In this document: positions 49,681 to 62,612 of the stretch, in pieces | Position numbering within the stretch: position 1 is the stretch's first letter | Layout of the letters: each line of letters starts with the position of its first letter | Assembly (NCBI RefSeq): GCF_964019385.1 | Contig: NC_088646.1 | Coordinates: 14,277,405 to 14,341,404 of the forward strand | Direction: 5' to 3' | DNA length: 64,000 nucleotides | From: Sycon ciliatum | Taxonomy: Eukaryota > Porifera > Calcarea > Leucosolenida > Sycettidae | Notes under the pieces: generated by a model | Seen by the model: only the letters and a program-made list of their open reading frames with translations | Told to the model about the DNA's origin: nothing | The model's database searches: none | Translations under genes and position numbers: made by a program

Positions 49681-50781
49681 AGTGAAGATTCACGGGTAAA
49701 AAGCCCCAAACTTCTAGATAGGTTCTTTTTCAGCTTTCAGCAGCCCTGGGTGAGTTCTTTAGAGAAATGTGGCTCTTTTTCATGGTGCTATTTTCTATGT
49801 CCAGCTACACAACAAGATGAGGATGGTCATTTTCATTTTCTCAGCTGCGAACGGGCAGAAAGGTGAGAAAATGTCGGATTTTGACCATTTGTGCTGACCT
49901 TTCAATTTCAACGTACCTCTCTATAACATGACCCAGCTGTAATTTCAGTGGTCGCATTGGTTTGATTTTTGGTTTGCTTGTAGGGCGCTGGCACCCGCAT
50001 TCAGTGACCCAGAAAATTTGGCACTGCTGTGAAGATTTTATTCGCAAAGTGAAGATTCACGGGTAAAAAGCCCCAAACTTCTAGATAGGTTCTTTTTCAG
50101 CTTTCAGCAGCCCTGGGTGAGTTCTTTAGAGATATGTGAGTCTTTTTCATGGTGCTATTTTCTATGTCCAGCTAACCAACAAGATGAGGATGGTCATTGT
50201 CATTTTCTAAGCTGCGAACGGGCAGAAAGGTGAGAAAATGTCGGATTTTGACCATTTGTGCTGACATTTCAATTTCAACGTACCTCTCTATAACATGACC
50301 CAGCTGTAATTTCAGTGGTCGCATTGGTTTGATTATTGGTTTGCTTGTGGGGCGCTGGCACCCGCATTCAGTGACCCAGAAAATTTGGCACTGCTGTGAA
50401 TAGTTTAGTCGCAAAGTGAAGATTCACAGGTAAAAAGCCCCAAACTTCTAGATAGGTTCTTTTTCAGCTTTCAGCAGCCCTGGGTGAGTTCTTTAGAGAA
50501 ATGTGGCTCTTTTTCATGGTGCTCTTGTCTATGTCCAGCAACACAACGAGATGAGGATAGTCATTGTCATTTTCTGAGCTGCGAACGGGCAGAAAGGTGA
50601 GAAAATGTCGGATTTTGACCATTTGTGCTGACCTTTCAATTTCAACGTACCTCTCTATAACATGACCCAGCTGTAATTTCAGTGGTCGCATTTGTTTCAT
50701 TTTTGGTATGCTTGTAGGGCGCTGGCACCCGCATTCAGTGACCCAGAAAATTTGGCACTGCTGTGAATAGTTTAGTCGCAA
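49681..50781. repeat. Transition monomers right of the higher-order repeat
   Basis: Three monomers. The second carries GATTATTGG and the third GGTATGCTTGTAGG, and both resemble the monomers at 39405-40138 just left of the higher-order repeat (offset 10643 bp, 29 monomers). The first has several private changes, including CATTTTCATTTTCTCAGC and GAAGATTTTATTCGC. Confidence 0.75.
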
Positions 50782-53700
50782 AGTGAAGATTCACGGGTAA
50801 AAAGCCCCAAACTTCTAGATAGGTTCTTTTTCAGCTTTCAGCAGCCCTGGGTGAGTTCTTTAGAGAAATGTGGCTCTTTTTCATGGTGCTATTTTCTATG
50901 TCCAGCTACACAACCAGATGAGGATGGTCAATGTCATTTTCTGAGCTGCGAACGGGCAGAAAGGTGAGAAAATGTCGGATTTTGACCATTTGTGCTGGCC
51001 TTTCAATTTCAACGTACCTCTCTATAACATGACCCAGCTGTAATGTCAGCGGTCGCAGTGGTTCGATTTTTTGTTTGCTTTTAGGGCGCTGCCACCCGCA
51101 TTCATTGACCCAGGAAATTTGGCACTGCTGTGAATAGATTAGTCGCAAAGTGAAGATTCACGGGTAAAAAGCCCCAAACTTCTAGATAGGTTCTTTTTCA
51201 GCTTTCAGCTGCCCTGGGCGAGTTCTTTAGAGAAATGTGGCTCTTTTTCATGGTTCTATTTTCTATGTCCAGCTACACAACGAGATGAGGATGGTCATTG
51301 TCATTTTCTGAGCTGGGAACGGGCAGAAAGGTGAGAAAATGTCGGATTTTGACCATTTGTGCTGACCTTTCAATTTCAACGTACCTCTCTATAACACGAC
51401 CCAGCTGTAATTTCAGTGGTCGCATTGGTTTGATTTTTGGTTTGCTTGTAGGGCGCTGGCACCCGCATTCAGTGACCCAGAAAATTTGGCACTGCTGTGA
51501 ATAGTTTAGTCGCAAAGTGAAGATTCACGGGTAAAAAGCCCCAAGCTTCTGGATAGGTTCTTTTTCAGCTTTCAGCAGCCCTGGGTGAGTTCTTTAGAGA
51601 AATGTGGCTCTTTTTTATGGTGCTATTTTCTATGTCCAGCTACACAACGAGATGAGGATTGTCATTGTCCTTTTCTGAGCTGCGAACGGGCAGAAAGGAG
51701 AGAAAATGTCGGATTTTGACCATTTGTGCTGACCTTTCAATTTCAACGTACCTCTCTATAACATGACCGAGCTGTAATTTCAGTGGTCGCATTGGTTTCA
51801 TTTTTGGTTTGCTTGTAGGGCGCTGGCACCCGCATTCAGTGACCCAGAAAATTTGGCACTGCTGTGAATAGTTTAGTCGCAAAGTGAAGATTCACGGGTA
51901 AAAAGCCCCAAACTTCTAGATAGGTTCTTTTTCAGCTTTCAGCAGCCCTGGGTGAGTTCTTTGGAGAAATGTGGCTCTTTTTCATGGTGCTATTTTCTAT
52001 GTCCAGCTACACAACGAGATGAGGATGGTCATTGTCATTTTCTGAGCTTCGAACGGGCAGAAAGGTGAGAAAATGTCGGATTTTGACCATTTGTGCTGAC
52101 CTTTCAATTTCAACGTACCTCTCTATAACATGACCCAGCTGTAATTTCAGTGGTCGCATTGGTTTCATTTTTGGTTTGCTTGTAGGGCGCTGGCACCCGC
52201 ATTCAGTGACCCAGAAAATTTGGCACTGCTGTGAATAGTTTAGTCGCAAAGTGAAGATTCACGGGTAAAAAGCCCCAAACTTCTAGATAGGTTCTTTTTC
52301 AGCTTTCAGCAGCCCTGGGTGAGTTCTTTAGAGAAATGTGGCTCTTTTTTATGGTGCTATTTTCTATGTCCAGCTACACAACGAGATGAGGATGGTCATT
52401 GTCCTTTTCTGAGCTGCGAACGGGCAGAAAGGTGAGAAAATGTCGGATTTTGACCATTTGTGCTGACCTTTCAATTTCAACGTACCTCTCTATAACATGA
52501 CCCAGCTGTAATTTCAGTGGTCGCATTGGTTTCATTTTTGGTTTGCTTGTAGGGCGCTGGCACCCGCATTCAGTGACCCAGAAAATTTGGCACTGCTGTG
52601 AATAGTTTAGTCGCAAAGTGAAGATTCACGGGTAAAAAGCCCCAAACTTCTAGATAGGTTCTTTTTCAGCTTTCAGCAGCCCTGGGTGAGTTCTTTGGAG
52701 AAATGTGTCTCTTTTTCATGGTGCTATTTTCTATGTCCAGCTACACAACGAGATGAGGATGGTCAATGTCATTTTCTGAGCTGCGAACGGGCAGAAAGGT
52801 GAGAAAATGTCGGATTTTTACCATTTGTGCTGACCTTTCAATTTCAACGTACCTCTCTATAACATGACCCAGCTGTCATGTCAGCGGTCGCAGTGGTTTG
52901 ATTTTTGGTTTGCTTTTAGGGCGCTGGCACCCGCATTCAGTGACCCAGAAAATTTGGCACTGCTGTGAATAGTTTAGTCGCAAAGCGAAGATTCACGGGT
53001 GAAAAGCCCCAAACTTCTAGATAGGTTCTTTTTCAGCTTTCAGCTGCCCCGGGCGAGTTCTTTAGAGAAATGTGGCTCTTTTTCATGGTTCTATTTTCTA
53101 TGTCCAGCTACACAACGAGATGAGGATGGTCATTGTCATTTTCTGAGCTTCGAACGGGCAGAAAGGTGAGAAAATGTCGGATTTTGACCATTTGTGCTGA
53201 CCTTTCAATTTCAACGTACCTCTCTATAAAATGACCCAGCTGTAATTTCAGTGGTCGCATTGGTTTGATTTTTGGTTTGCTTGTAGAGCGCTGGCACCCG
53301 CATTCAGTGACCCAGAAAATTTGGCACTGCTGTGAATAGTTTAGTCGCAAAGTGAAGATTCACGGGTAAAAAGCCCCAAACTTCTAGATAGGTTCTTTTT
53401 CAGCTTTCAGCAGCCCTGGGTGAGTTCTTTAGAGAAATGTGGCTCTTTTTCATGGTGCTATTTTCTATGTCCAGCTACACAACGAGATGAGGATGGTCAT
53501 TATCATTTTCTGAGCTGCGAACGGGCAGAAAGGTGAGAAAATGTCGGATTTTGACCATTTGTGCTGACCTTTCAATTTCAACGTACCTCTCTATAACATG
53601 ACCCAGCTGTAATGTCAGCGGTCGCATTGGTTTCATTTTTGGTTTGCTTGTAGGGCGCTGGCGCCCACAATCAGTGACCCTAAAAATTTGGCACTGCTGT

Positions 53701-56700
53701 GAATAGTTTAGTCGCAAAGTGAAGATTCACGGGTAAAAAGCCCCAAACTTCTAGATAGGTTCTTTTTCAGCTTTCAGCAGCCCTGGGCGAGTTCTTTAGA
53801 GAAATGTGGGTCTTTTTCTTGGTGCTCTTGTCTATGTCCAGCTACACAACGAGATGAGGATGGTCATTGTCATTTTCTGAGCTGCGAACGGGCAGAAAGG
53901 TGACAAAATGTCGGATTTTGACCATTTGTGCTGACCTTTCAATTTCAACGTACCTCTCTATAACATGACCCAGCTGTAATTTCAGTGGTTGCATTTGTTT
54001 CATTTTTGGTATGCATGTAGGGCGCTGGCACCCGCATTCAGTGACCCAGAAAATTGTGCACTGCTGTGAATAGTTTAGTCGCAAAGTGAAGATTCACGGG
54101 TAAAAAGCCCCAAACTTCTAGATAGGTTCTTTTTCAGCTTTCAGCAGCCCTGGGTGAGTTCTTTAGAGAAATGTGGCTCTTTTTCATGTTGCTCTTGTCT
54201 ATGTCCAGCTACACAATGAGATGAGGATGGTCATTGTCATTTTGTGAGCTGCGAACGGGCAGAAAGGTGAGAAAATGTCGGATTTTGACCATTTGTGCTG
54301 ACCTTTCAATTTCAACGTACCTCTCTATAACATGACCCAGCTGTAATGTCAGCGGTCACATTGGTTTCATTTTTGGTTTGCTTGTAGGGCGCTGGCACCC
54401 ACAATCAGTGACTCTAACAATTTGGCACTGCTGTGAATAGTTTATTCGCAAAGTGAAGATTCACGGGTAAAAAGCCCCAAACTTCTAGATAGGTTCTTTT
54501 TCAGCTTTCAGCAGCCCTGGGCGAGTTCTTTAGAGAAATGTGGGTCTTTTTCTTGGTGCTCTTGTCTATGTCCAGCTACACAACGAGATGAGGATGGTCA
54601 TTGTCATTTTCTGAGCTGCGAACGGGCAGAAAGGTGAGAAAATGTCGGATTTTGACAATTTGTGCTGACCTTTCAATTTCAATGTACCTCTCTATAACAT
54701 GACCCAGCTGTAACTTCAGTGGTCGCATTGGTTTGATTTTTGGTATGCATGTAGGGCGCTGGCACCCGCATTCAGTGACCCAGAAAATTTGGCACTGCTG
54801 TGAATAGTTTAGTCGCAAAGTGAAGATTCACGGGTAGAAAGCCCCAAACTTCTAGATAGGTTCTTTTTCAGCTTTCAGCAGCCCTGGGTGAGTTCTTTAG
54901 AGAAATGTGGCTCTTTTTCATGGTGCTATTTTCTATGTCCAGCTACACAACGAGATGAGGATGGTCAATGTCATTTTCTGAGCTGCGAACGGGCAGAAAG
55001 GTGAGAAAATGTCGGATTTTGACCATTTGTGCTGACCTTTCAATTTCAACGTACCTCTCTATAACATGACCCAGCTGTAATTTCAGTGGTCGCATTGGTT
55101 TCATTTTTGGTTTGCTTGTAGGGCGCTGGCACCCGCATTCAGTGACCCAGAAAATTTGGCACTGCTGTGAATAGTTTAGTGGCAAAGTGAAAATTCACGG
55201 GTAAAAAGCCCCAAACTTCTAGATAGGTTCTTTTTCAGCTTTCAGCAGCCCTGGGTGGGTTCTTTAGAGAAATGTGGCTCTTTTTTATGGTGCTATTTTC
55301 TATGTCGAGCTACACAACGAGATGAGGATGGTCATTGTCCTTTTCTGAGCTGCGAACGGGCAGAAAGGAGAGAAAATGTCGGATTTTGACCATTTGTGCT
55401 GACCTTTCAATTTCAACGTACCTCTCTATAACATGACCCAGCTGTAATTTCAGTGGTCGCATTGGTTTCATTTTTGGTTTGCTTGTAGGGCGCTGGCACC
55501 CGCATTCAGTGACCCAGAAAATTTGGCACTGCTGTGAATAGTTTAGTCGCAAAGTGAAGATTCACGGGTAAAAAGCCCCAAACTTCTAGATAGGTTCTTT
55601 TTCAGCTTTCAGCAGCCCTGGGTGAGTTCTTTAGAGAAATGTGGCTCTTTTTCATGGTGCTGTTTTCTATGTCCAGCTACACAACGAGATGAGGATGGTC
55701 AATGTCATTTTCTGAGCTGCGAACGGGCAGAAAGGTGAGAAAATGTCGGATTTTGACCATTTGTGCTGGCCTTTCAATTTCAACGTACCTCTCTATAACA
55801 TGACCCAGCTGTAATGTCAGCGGTCGCAGTGGTTTTATTTTTGGTTTGCTTTTAGGGCGCTGCCACTCGCATTCATTGACCTAGAAAATTTGGCACTGCT
55901 GTGAATAGTTTAGTCGCAAAGCGAAGATTCACGGGTAAAAAGCCCCAAACTTCTAGATAGGTTCTTTTTCAGCTTTCAGCTGCCCTGGGCGAGTTCTTTA
56001 GAGAAATGTGGCTCTTTTTCATGGTTCTATTTTCTATGTCCAGCTACACAACGAGATGAGGATGGTCATTGTCATTTTCTGAGCTTCGAACGGGCAGAAA
56101 GGTGAGAAAATGTCGGATTTTGACCATTTGTGCTGACCTTTCAATTTCAACGTACGTCTCTATAACATGACCCAGCTGTAATTTCAGTGGTCGCATTGGT
56201 TTGATTTTTGGTTTGCTTGTAGGGCGCTGGCACCCGCATTCAGTGACCCAGAAAATTTGGCACTGCTGTGAATAGTTTAGTCGCAAAGTGAAGATTCACG
56301 GGTAAAAAGCCCCAAACTTCTAAATAGATTCTTTTTCAGCTTTCAGCAGCCCTGGGTGAGTTCTTTAGAGAAATGTGGCTCTTTTTCATGGTGCTATTTT
56401 CTATGTCCAGCTACAAAACGAGATGAGGATGGTCATTATCATTTTCTGAGCTGCGAACGGGCAGAAAGGTGAGAAAATGTCGGATTTTGACCATTTGTGC
56501 TGACCTTTCAATTTCAACGTACCTCTCTAAAACATGACCCAGCTGTAATGTCAGCGGTCGCATTGGTTTCATTTTTGGTTTGCTTGTAGGGCGCTGGCGC
56601 CCACAATCAGTGACCCTAAAAATTTGGCACTGCTGTGAATAGTTTAGTCGCAAAGTGAAGATTCACGGGTAAAAAGCCCCAAACTTCTAGATAGGTTCTT

Positions 56701-59700
56701 TTTCAGCTTTCAGCAGCCCTGGGCGAGTTCTTTAGAGAAATGTGGGTCTTTTTCTTGGTGCTCTTGTCTATGTCCAGCTACACAACGACATGAGGATGGT
56801 CATTGTCATTTTCTGAGCTGCGAACGGGCAGAAAGGTGAGAAAATGTCGAATTTTGACCATTTGTGCTGACCTTTCAATTTCAACGTACCTCTCTATAAC
56901 ATGACCCAGCTGTAATTTCAGTGGTCGCATTTGTTTCATTTTTGGTATGCATGTAGGGCGCTGCCACCCGCATTCAGTGACCCAGAAAATTGTGCACTGC
57001 TGTGAATAGTTTAGTCGCAAAGTGAAGATTCACGGGTAAAAAGCCCCAAACTTCTAGATAGGTTCTTTTTCAGCTTTCAGCTGCCCTGGGCGAGTTCTTT
57101 AGAGAAATGTGGCTCTTTTTCATGGTTCTATTTTCTATGTCCAGCTACACAACGAGATGAGGATGGTCATTGTCATTTTCTGAGCTTCGAACGGGCAGAA
57201 AGGTGAGAAAATGTCGGATTTTGACCATTTGTGCTGACCTTTCAATTTCAACGTACCTCTCTATAACATGACCCAGCTGTAATTTCAGTGGTCGCATTGG
57301 TTTCATTTTTGGTTTGCTTGTAGGGCGCTGGCACTCGCATTTAGTGACCCAGAAAATTTGGCACTGCTGTGAATAGTTTAGTCGCAAAGTGAAGATTCAC
57401 GGGTAAAAAGCCCCAAACTTCTAGATAGGTTCTTTTTCAGCTTTCAGCAGCCCTGGTTGAGTTCTTTAGAGAAATGTGGCTCTTTTTCATGGTGCTATTT
57501 TCTATGTCCAGCTACACAACGAGATGAGGATGGTCAATGTCATTTTCTGAGCTGCGAACGGGCAGAAAGGTGAGAAAATGTCGGATTTTGACCATTTGTG
57601 CTGACCTTTCAATTTCAACGTACCTCTCTATAACATGACCCAGCTGTAATTTCAGGGGTCGCATTGGTTTCATTTTTGGTTTGCTTGTAGGGCGCTGGCA
57701 CTCGCATTCAGTGACCCAGAAAATTTGGCACTGCTGTGAATAGTTTAGTGGCAAAGTGAAGATTCACGGGTAAAAAGCCCCAAACTTCTAGATAGGTTCT
57801 TTTTCAGCTTTCAGCAGCCCTGGGTGAGTTCTTTAGAGAAATGTGGCTCTTTTTTATGGTGCTATTTTCTATGTCCAGCTACACAACGAGATGAGGATGG
57901 TCATTGTCCTTTTCTGAGCTGCGAACGGGCAGAAAGGAGAGAAAATGTCGGATTTTGACCATTTGTGCTGACCTTTCAATTTCAACGTACCTCTCTATAA
58001 CATGACCCAGCTGTAATTTCAGTGGTCGCATTGGTTTGATTTTTGGTTTGCTTGTAGGGCGCTGGCACCCGCATTCAGTGACCCAGAAAATTTGGCACTG
58101 CTGTGAATAGTTTAGTCGCAAAGTGAAGATTCACGGGTAAAAAGCCCCAAACTTCTAGATAGGTTCTTTTTCAGCTTTCAGCAGCCCTGGGCGAGTTCTT
58201 TAGAGAAATGTGGGTCTTTTTCTTGGTGCTCTTGTCTATGTCCAGCTACACAACGAGATGAGGATGGTCATTGTCATTTTCTGAGCTGCGAACGGGCAGA
58301 AAGGTGAGAAAATGTCGGATTTTGACCATTTGTGTTGACCTTTCAATTTCAACGTACCTCTCTATAACATGACCCAGCTGTAATTTCAGTGGTCGCATTT
58401 GTTTCATTTTTGGTATGCATGTAGGGCGCTGGCACCCGCATTTAGTGACCCAGAAAATTGTGCACTGCTGTGAATAGTTTAGTCGCAAAGTGAAGATTCA
58501 CGGGTAAAAAGCCCCAAACTTCTAGATAGGTTCTTTTTCAGCTTTCAGCAGCCCTGGGTGAGTTCTTTAGAGAAATGTGGCTCTTTTTCATGTTGCTCTT
58601 GTCTATGTACAGCTACACAATGAGATGAGGATGGTCATTGTCATTTTGTGAGCAGCGAACGGGCAGAAAGGTGAGAAAATGTCGGATTTTGACCATTTGT
58701 GCTGACCTTTCAATTTCAACGTACCTCTCTATAACATGACCCAGCTGTAATTTCAGTGGTCGCATTGGTTTGATTTTTGGTTTGCTTGTAGGGCGCTGGC
58801 ACCCGCATTCAGTGACCCAGAAAATTTGGCACTGCTGTGAATAGTTTACTCGCAAAGTGAAGATTCACGGGTAAAAAGCCCCAAACTTCTAGATAGGTTC
58901 TTTTTCAGCTTTCAGCAGCCCTGGGCGAGTTCTTTAGAGATATGTGAGTCTTTTTCATCGTGCTCTTGTCTATGTCCAGCTAACCAACGAGATGAGGATG
59001 GTCATTGTCCTTTTCTGAGCTGCGAACGGGCAGAAAGGAGAGAAAATGTCGGATTTTGACCATTTGTGCTGACCTTTCAATTTCAACGTACCTCTCTATA
59101 ACATGACCCAGCTGTAATTTCAGTGGTCGCATTGGTTTCATTTTTGGTTTGCTTGTAGGGCGCTGGCACCCGCATTCAGTGACCCAGAAAATTTGGCACT
59201 GCTGTGAATAGTTTAGTCGCAAAGTGAAGATTCACGGGTAAAAAGCCCCAAACTTCTAGATAGGTTCTTTTTCAGCTTTCAGCAGCCCTGGGTGAGTTCT
59301 TTAGAGAAATGTGGCTCTTTTTCATGGTGCTATTTTCTATGTCCAGCTACACAACGAGATGAGGATGGTCAATGTCATTTTCTGAGCTGCGACCGGGCAG
59401 AAAGGTGAGAAAATGTCGGATTTTGACCATTTGTGCTGGCCTTTCAATTTCAACGTACCTCTCTATAACATGACCCAGCTGTAATGTCAGCGGTCGCAGT
59501 GGTTTGATTTTTGGTTTGCTTTTAGGGCGCTGCCACCCGCATTCATTGACCCAGGAAATTTGGCACTGCTGTGAATAGTTTAGTCGCAAAGTGAAGATTC
59601 ACGGGTAAAAAGCCCCAAACTTCTAGATAGGTTCTTTTTCAGCTTTCAGCTGCCCTGGGCGAGTTCTTTAGAGAAATGTGGCTCTTTTTCATGGTTCTAT

Positions 59701-62359
59701 TTTCTATGTCCAGCTACACAACGAGATGAGGATGGTCATTGTCATTTTCTGAGCTTCGAACGGGCAGAAAGGTGAGAAAATGTCGGATTTTGACCATTTG
59801 TGCTGACCTTTCAATTTCAACGTACCTCTCTATAACATGACCCAGCTGTAATTTCAGTGGTCGCATTGGTTTCATTTTTGGTTTGCTTGTAGGGCGCTGG
59901 CACCCGCATTCAGTGACCCAGAAAATTTGGCACTGCTGTGAATAGTTTAGTCGCAAAGTGAAGATTCACGGGTAAAAAGCCCCAAACTTCTAGATAGGTT
60001 CTTTTTCAGCTTTCAGCAGCCCTGGTTGAGTTCTTTAGAGAAATGTGGCTCTTTTTCATGGTGCTATTTTCTATGTCCAGCTACACAACGAGATGAGGAT
60101 GGTCAATGTCATTTTCTGAGCTGCGAACGGGCAGAAAGGTGAGAAAATGTCGGATTTTGACCATTTGTGCTGACCTTTCAATTTCAACGTACCTCTCTAT
60201 AACATGACCCAGCTGTAATTTCAGTGGTCGCATTGGTTTCATTTTTGGTTTGCTTGTAGGGCGCTGGCACCCGCATTCAGTGACCCAGAAAATTTGGCAC
60301 TGCTGTGAATAGTTTAGTCGCAAAGTGAAGATTCACGGGTAAAAAGCCCCAAACTTCTAGATAGGTTCTTTTTCAGCTTTCAGCAGCCCTGGGTGAGTTC
60401 TTTAGAGAAATGTGGCTCTTTTTCATAGTGCTCTTGTCTATGTCCAGCAACACAACGTGATGAGGATGGTCATTGTCATTTTCTGAGCTGCGAACGGGCA
60501 GAAAGGTGAGAAAATGTCGGATTTTTACCATTTGTGCTGACCTTTCAATTTCAACGTACCTCTCTATAACATGACCCAGCTGTCATGTCAGCGGTCGCAG
60601 TGGTTTGATTTTTGGTTTGCTTTTAGGGCGCTGGCACCCGCATTCAGTGACCCAGAAAATTGTGCACTGCTGTGAATAGTTTAGTCGCAAAGCGAAGATT
60701 CACGGGTAAAAAGCCCCAAACTTCTAGATAGGTTCTTTTTCAGCTTTCAGCTGCCCCGGGCGAGTTCTTTCGAGAAATGTGGCTCTTTTTCATGGTTCTA
60801 TTTTCTATGTCCAGCTACACAACGAGATGAGGATGGCCATTGTCATTTTCTGAGCTTCGAACGGGCAGAAAGGTGAGAAAATGTCGGATTTTGATCATTG
60901 TTGCTGACCTTTCAATTTCAACGTACCTCTCTATAACATGACCCAGCTGTAATTTCAGTGGTCGCATTGGTTTAATTTTTGGTTTGCTTGTAGAGCGCTG
61001 GCACCCGCATTCAGTGACCCAGAAAATTTGGCACTGCTGTGAATAGTTTAGTCGCAAAGTGAAGATTCACGGGTAAAAAGCCCCAAACTTCTAGATAGAT
61101 TCTTTTTCAGCTTTCAGCAGCCCTGGGTGAGTTCTTTAGAGAAATGTGGCTCTTTTTCATGGTGCTATTTTCTATGTCCAGCTACACAACGAGATGAGGA
61201 TGGTCATTATCATTTTCTGAGCTGCGAACGGGCAGAAAGGTGAGAAAATGTCGGATTTTGACCATTTGTGCTGACCTTTCAATTTCAACGTACCTCTCTA
61301 TAACATGACCCAGCTGTAATTTCAGTGGTCGCATTTGTTTCATTTTTGGTATGCATGTAGGGCGCTGGCACCCGCATTCAGTGACCCAGAAAATTGGGCA
61401 CTGCTGTGAATAGTTTAGTCGCAAAGTGAAGATTCACGGGTAAAAAGCCCCAAACTTCTAGATAGGTTCTTTTTCAGCTTTCAGCAGCCCTGGGTGAGTT
61501 CTTTAGAGAAATGTGGGTCTTTTTCTTGGTGCTCTTGTCTATGTCCAGCTACACAATGAGATGAGGATGGTCATTGTCATTTTGTGAGCTGCGAACGGGC
61601 AGAAAGGTGAGAAAATGTCGGATTTTGACCATTTGTGCTGACCTTTCAATTTCAACGTACCTCTATAACATGACCGAGCTGTAATGTCAGCGGTCACATT
61701 GGTTTGATTTTTGGTTTGCTTGTAGGGCGCTGGCACCCACAATCAGTGACCCTAACAATTTGGCACTGCTGTGAAAATTTTATTCGCAAAGTGAAGATTC
61801 ACGGGTAAAAAGCCCCAAACTTCTAGATAGGTTCTTTTTCAGCTTTCAGCAGCCCTGGGCGAGTTCTTTAGAGAAATGTGGGTCTTTTTCTTGGTGCTCT
61901 TGTCTATGTCCAGCTACACAACGAGATGAGGATGGTCATTGTCATTTTCTAAGCTGCGAACGGGCAGAAAGGTGAGAAAATGTCGGATTTTGACCATTTG
62001 TGCTGACCTTTCAATTTCAACGTACCTCTCTATAACATGACCCAGCTGTAATTTCAGTGGTCGCATTGGTTTCGTTTTTGGTTCGCTTGTAGGGCGCTGG
62101 CACCCGCATTTAGTGAACCAGAAAATTTGGCACTGCTGTGAATAGTTTAGTCGCAAAGTGAAGATTCACGGGTAAAAAGCCCCAAACTTCTAGATAGGTT
62201 CTTTTTCAGCTTACAGCAGCCCTGGGCGAGTTCTTTAGAGAAATGTTAGTGTTTTTCATGGTGCTCTTGTCTATGTCCAGCTAACCAACGAGATGAGGAT
62301 GGTCATTGTCATTTTCTAAGCTGCGAACGGGCAGAAAGGTGAGAAAATGTCGGATTTTG
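50782..62359. repeat. Divergent array edge (about 31.5 monomers)
   Basis: Monomers here use variants not seen, or hardly seen, further left: TGTCAGCGGTCGCAGTGG, GCTTTTAGGGCGC, GAGCTTCGAACGGG, CATGGTTCTATTTTC, GGGTCTTTTTCTTGG, TTGTCCTTTTCTGAG with AAAGGAGAG, and ACAATCAGTGACCCTAA. Divergence between neighbours is visibly higher than in the centre. Internal order is still copied: the five monomers at 52250-54084 reappear at 55186-57020 (offset 2936 bp, 8 monomers), and 57145-57754 reappears at 59714-60323 (7 monomers). The final monomer is truncated at 62359. Confidence 0.85.
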
Positions 62360-62420
62360 TGGTAGGATGTAAGGTCCTCCGACACAGCACACACACACAC
62401 AGCAAGGTCAAGTCTTTATA
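62360..62420. other. Linker between array end and inverted-repeat element, with (CA)7
   Basis: Sixty-one bases of non-satellite sequence. A (CA)7 tract occupies 62388-62401. The last four bases are TATA, which is repeated on the far side of the element that follows. Confidence 0.8.
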
Positions 62421-62455
62421 TGGCCCTATATCTGAGACTTTTGACCTTCGGGGCT
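62421..62455 (+). repeat. Left terminal inverted repeat
   Basis: Thirty-five bases starting TGGCCCTATATCTGAGA and ending GACCTTCGGGGCT. The five mismatches to the right copy are at positions 7, 18, 19, 20 and 22. Confidence 0.85.
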
Positions 62456-62612
62456 ACGCGGGTTTTTTGAGAAAACACTAAAAACAAATTTGTTCGCAAA
62501 AAAATCGATTCCGTCAAAGCAAAGTGCAGAGACGACAATGGCGGAAGAAAATTGAAGGCGATACTTGTGTCAGTTGGTTATTGGGCTCACGGAGCACAGC
62601 AGCCGCGATCCC

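Larger units (their letters stand above)
9410..62359. repeat. 367-bp satellite array, main segment (about 144 monomers)
   Basis: Continuation of the same array after the insertion. Anchor spacing stays at 367 bp for about 144 monomers. The only net length changes I can find are a 2-bp loss at three monomers (near 13236, 19473 and 61660) and one 13-bp loss near 36320. The array stops inside a monomer: the match runs through CGGATTTTG and ends at 62359. The monomer length is close to twice a typical nucleosome repeat, which is common among centromeric satellites, but the sequence gives no direct evidence for that role. Higher-order blocks within this segment are listed separately. Confidence 0.97.

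Noticed and set aside
304-62156. Minus-strand open frame of 80 or 105 codons repeated in most monomers (starting MRLNYSQQCQIFWV)
   Set aside because: It is one frame of the satellite repeated. The monomer length is not a multiple of three, many copies are broken or differ in start and stop, amino-acid-changing differences are common, and there is no recognisable domain or regulatory context.
1-62359. CRISPR array
   Set aside because: Repeats are 367 bp and directly adjoining with no unique spacers, and there are no cas genes.
1-62359. Tandem 5S rRNA, histone, rDNA spacer or telomeric repeat
   Set aside because: No 5S or other rRNA sequence, no histone-like frame and no short telomere-type repeat was found in the monomer.
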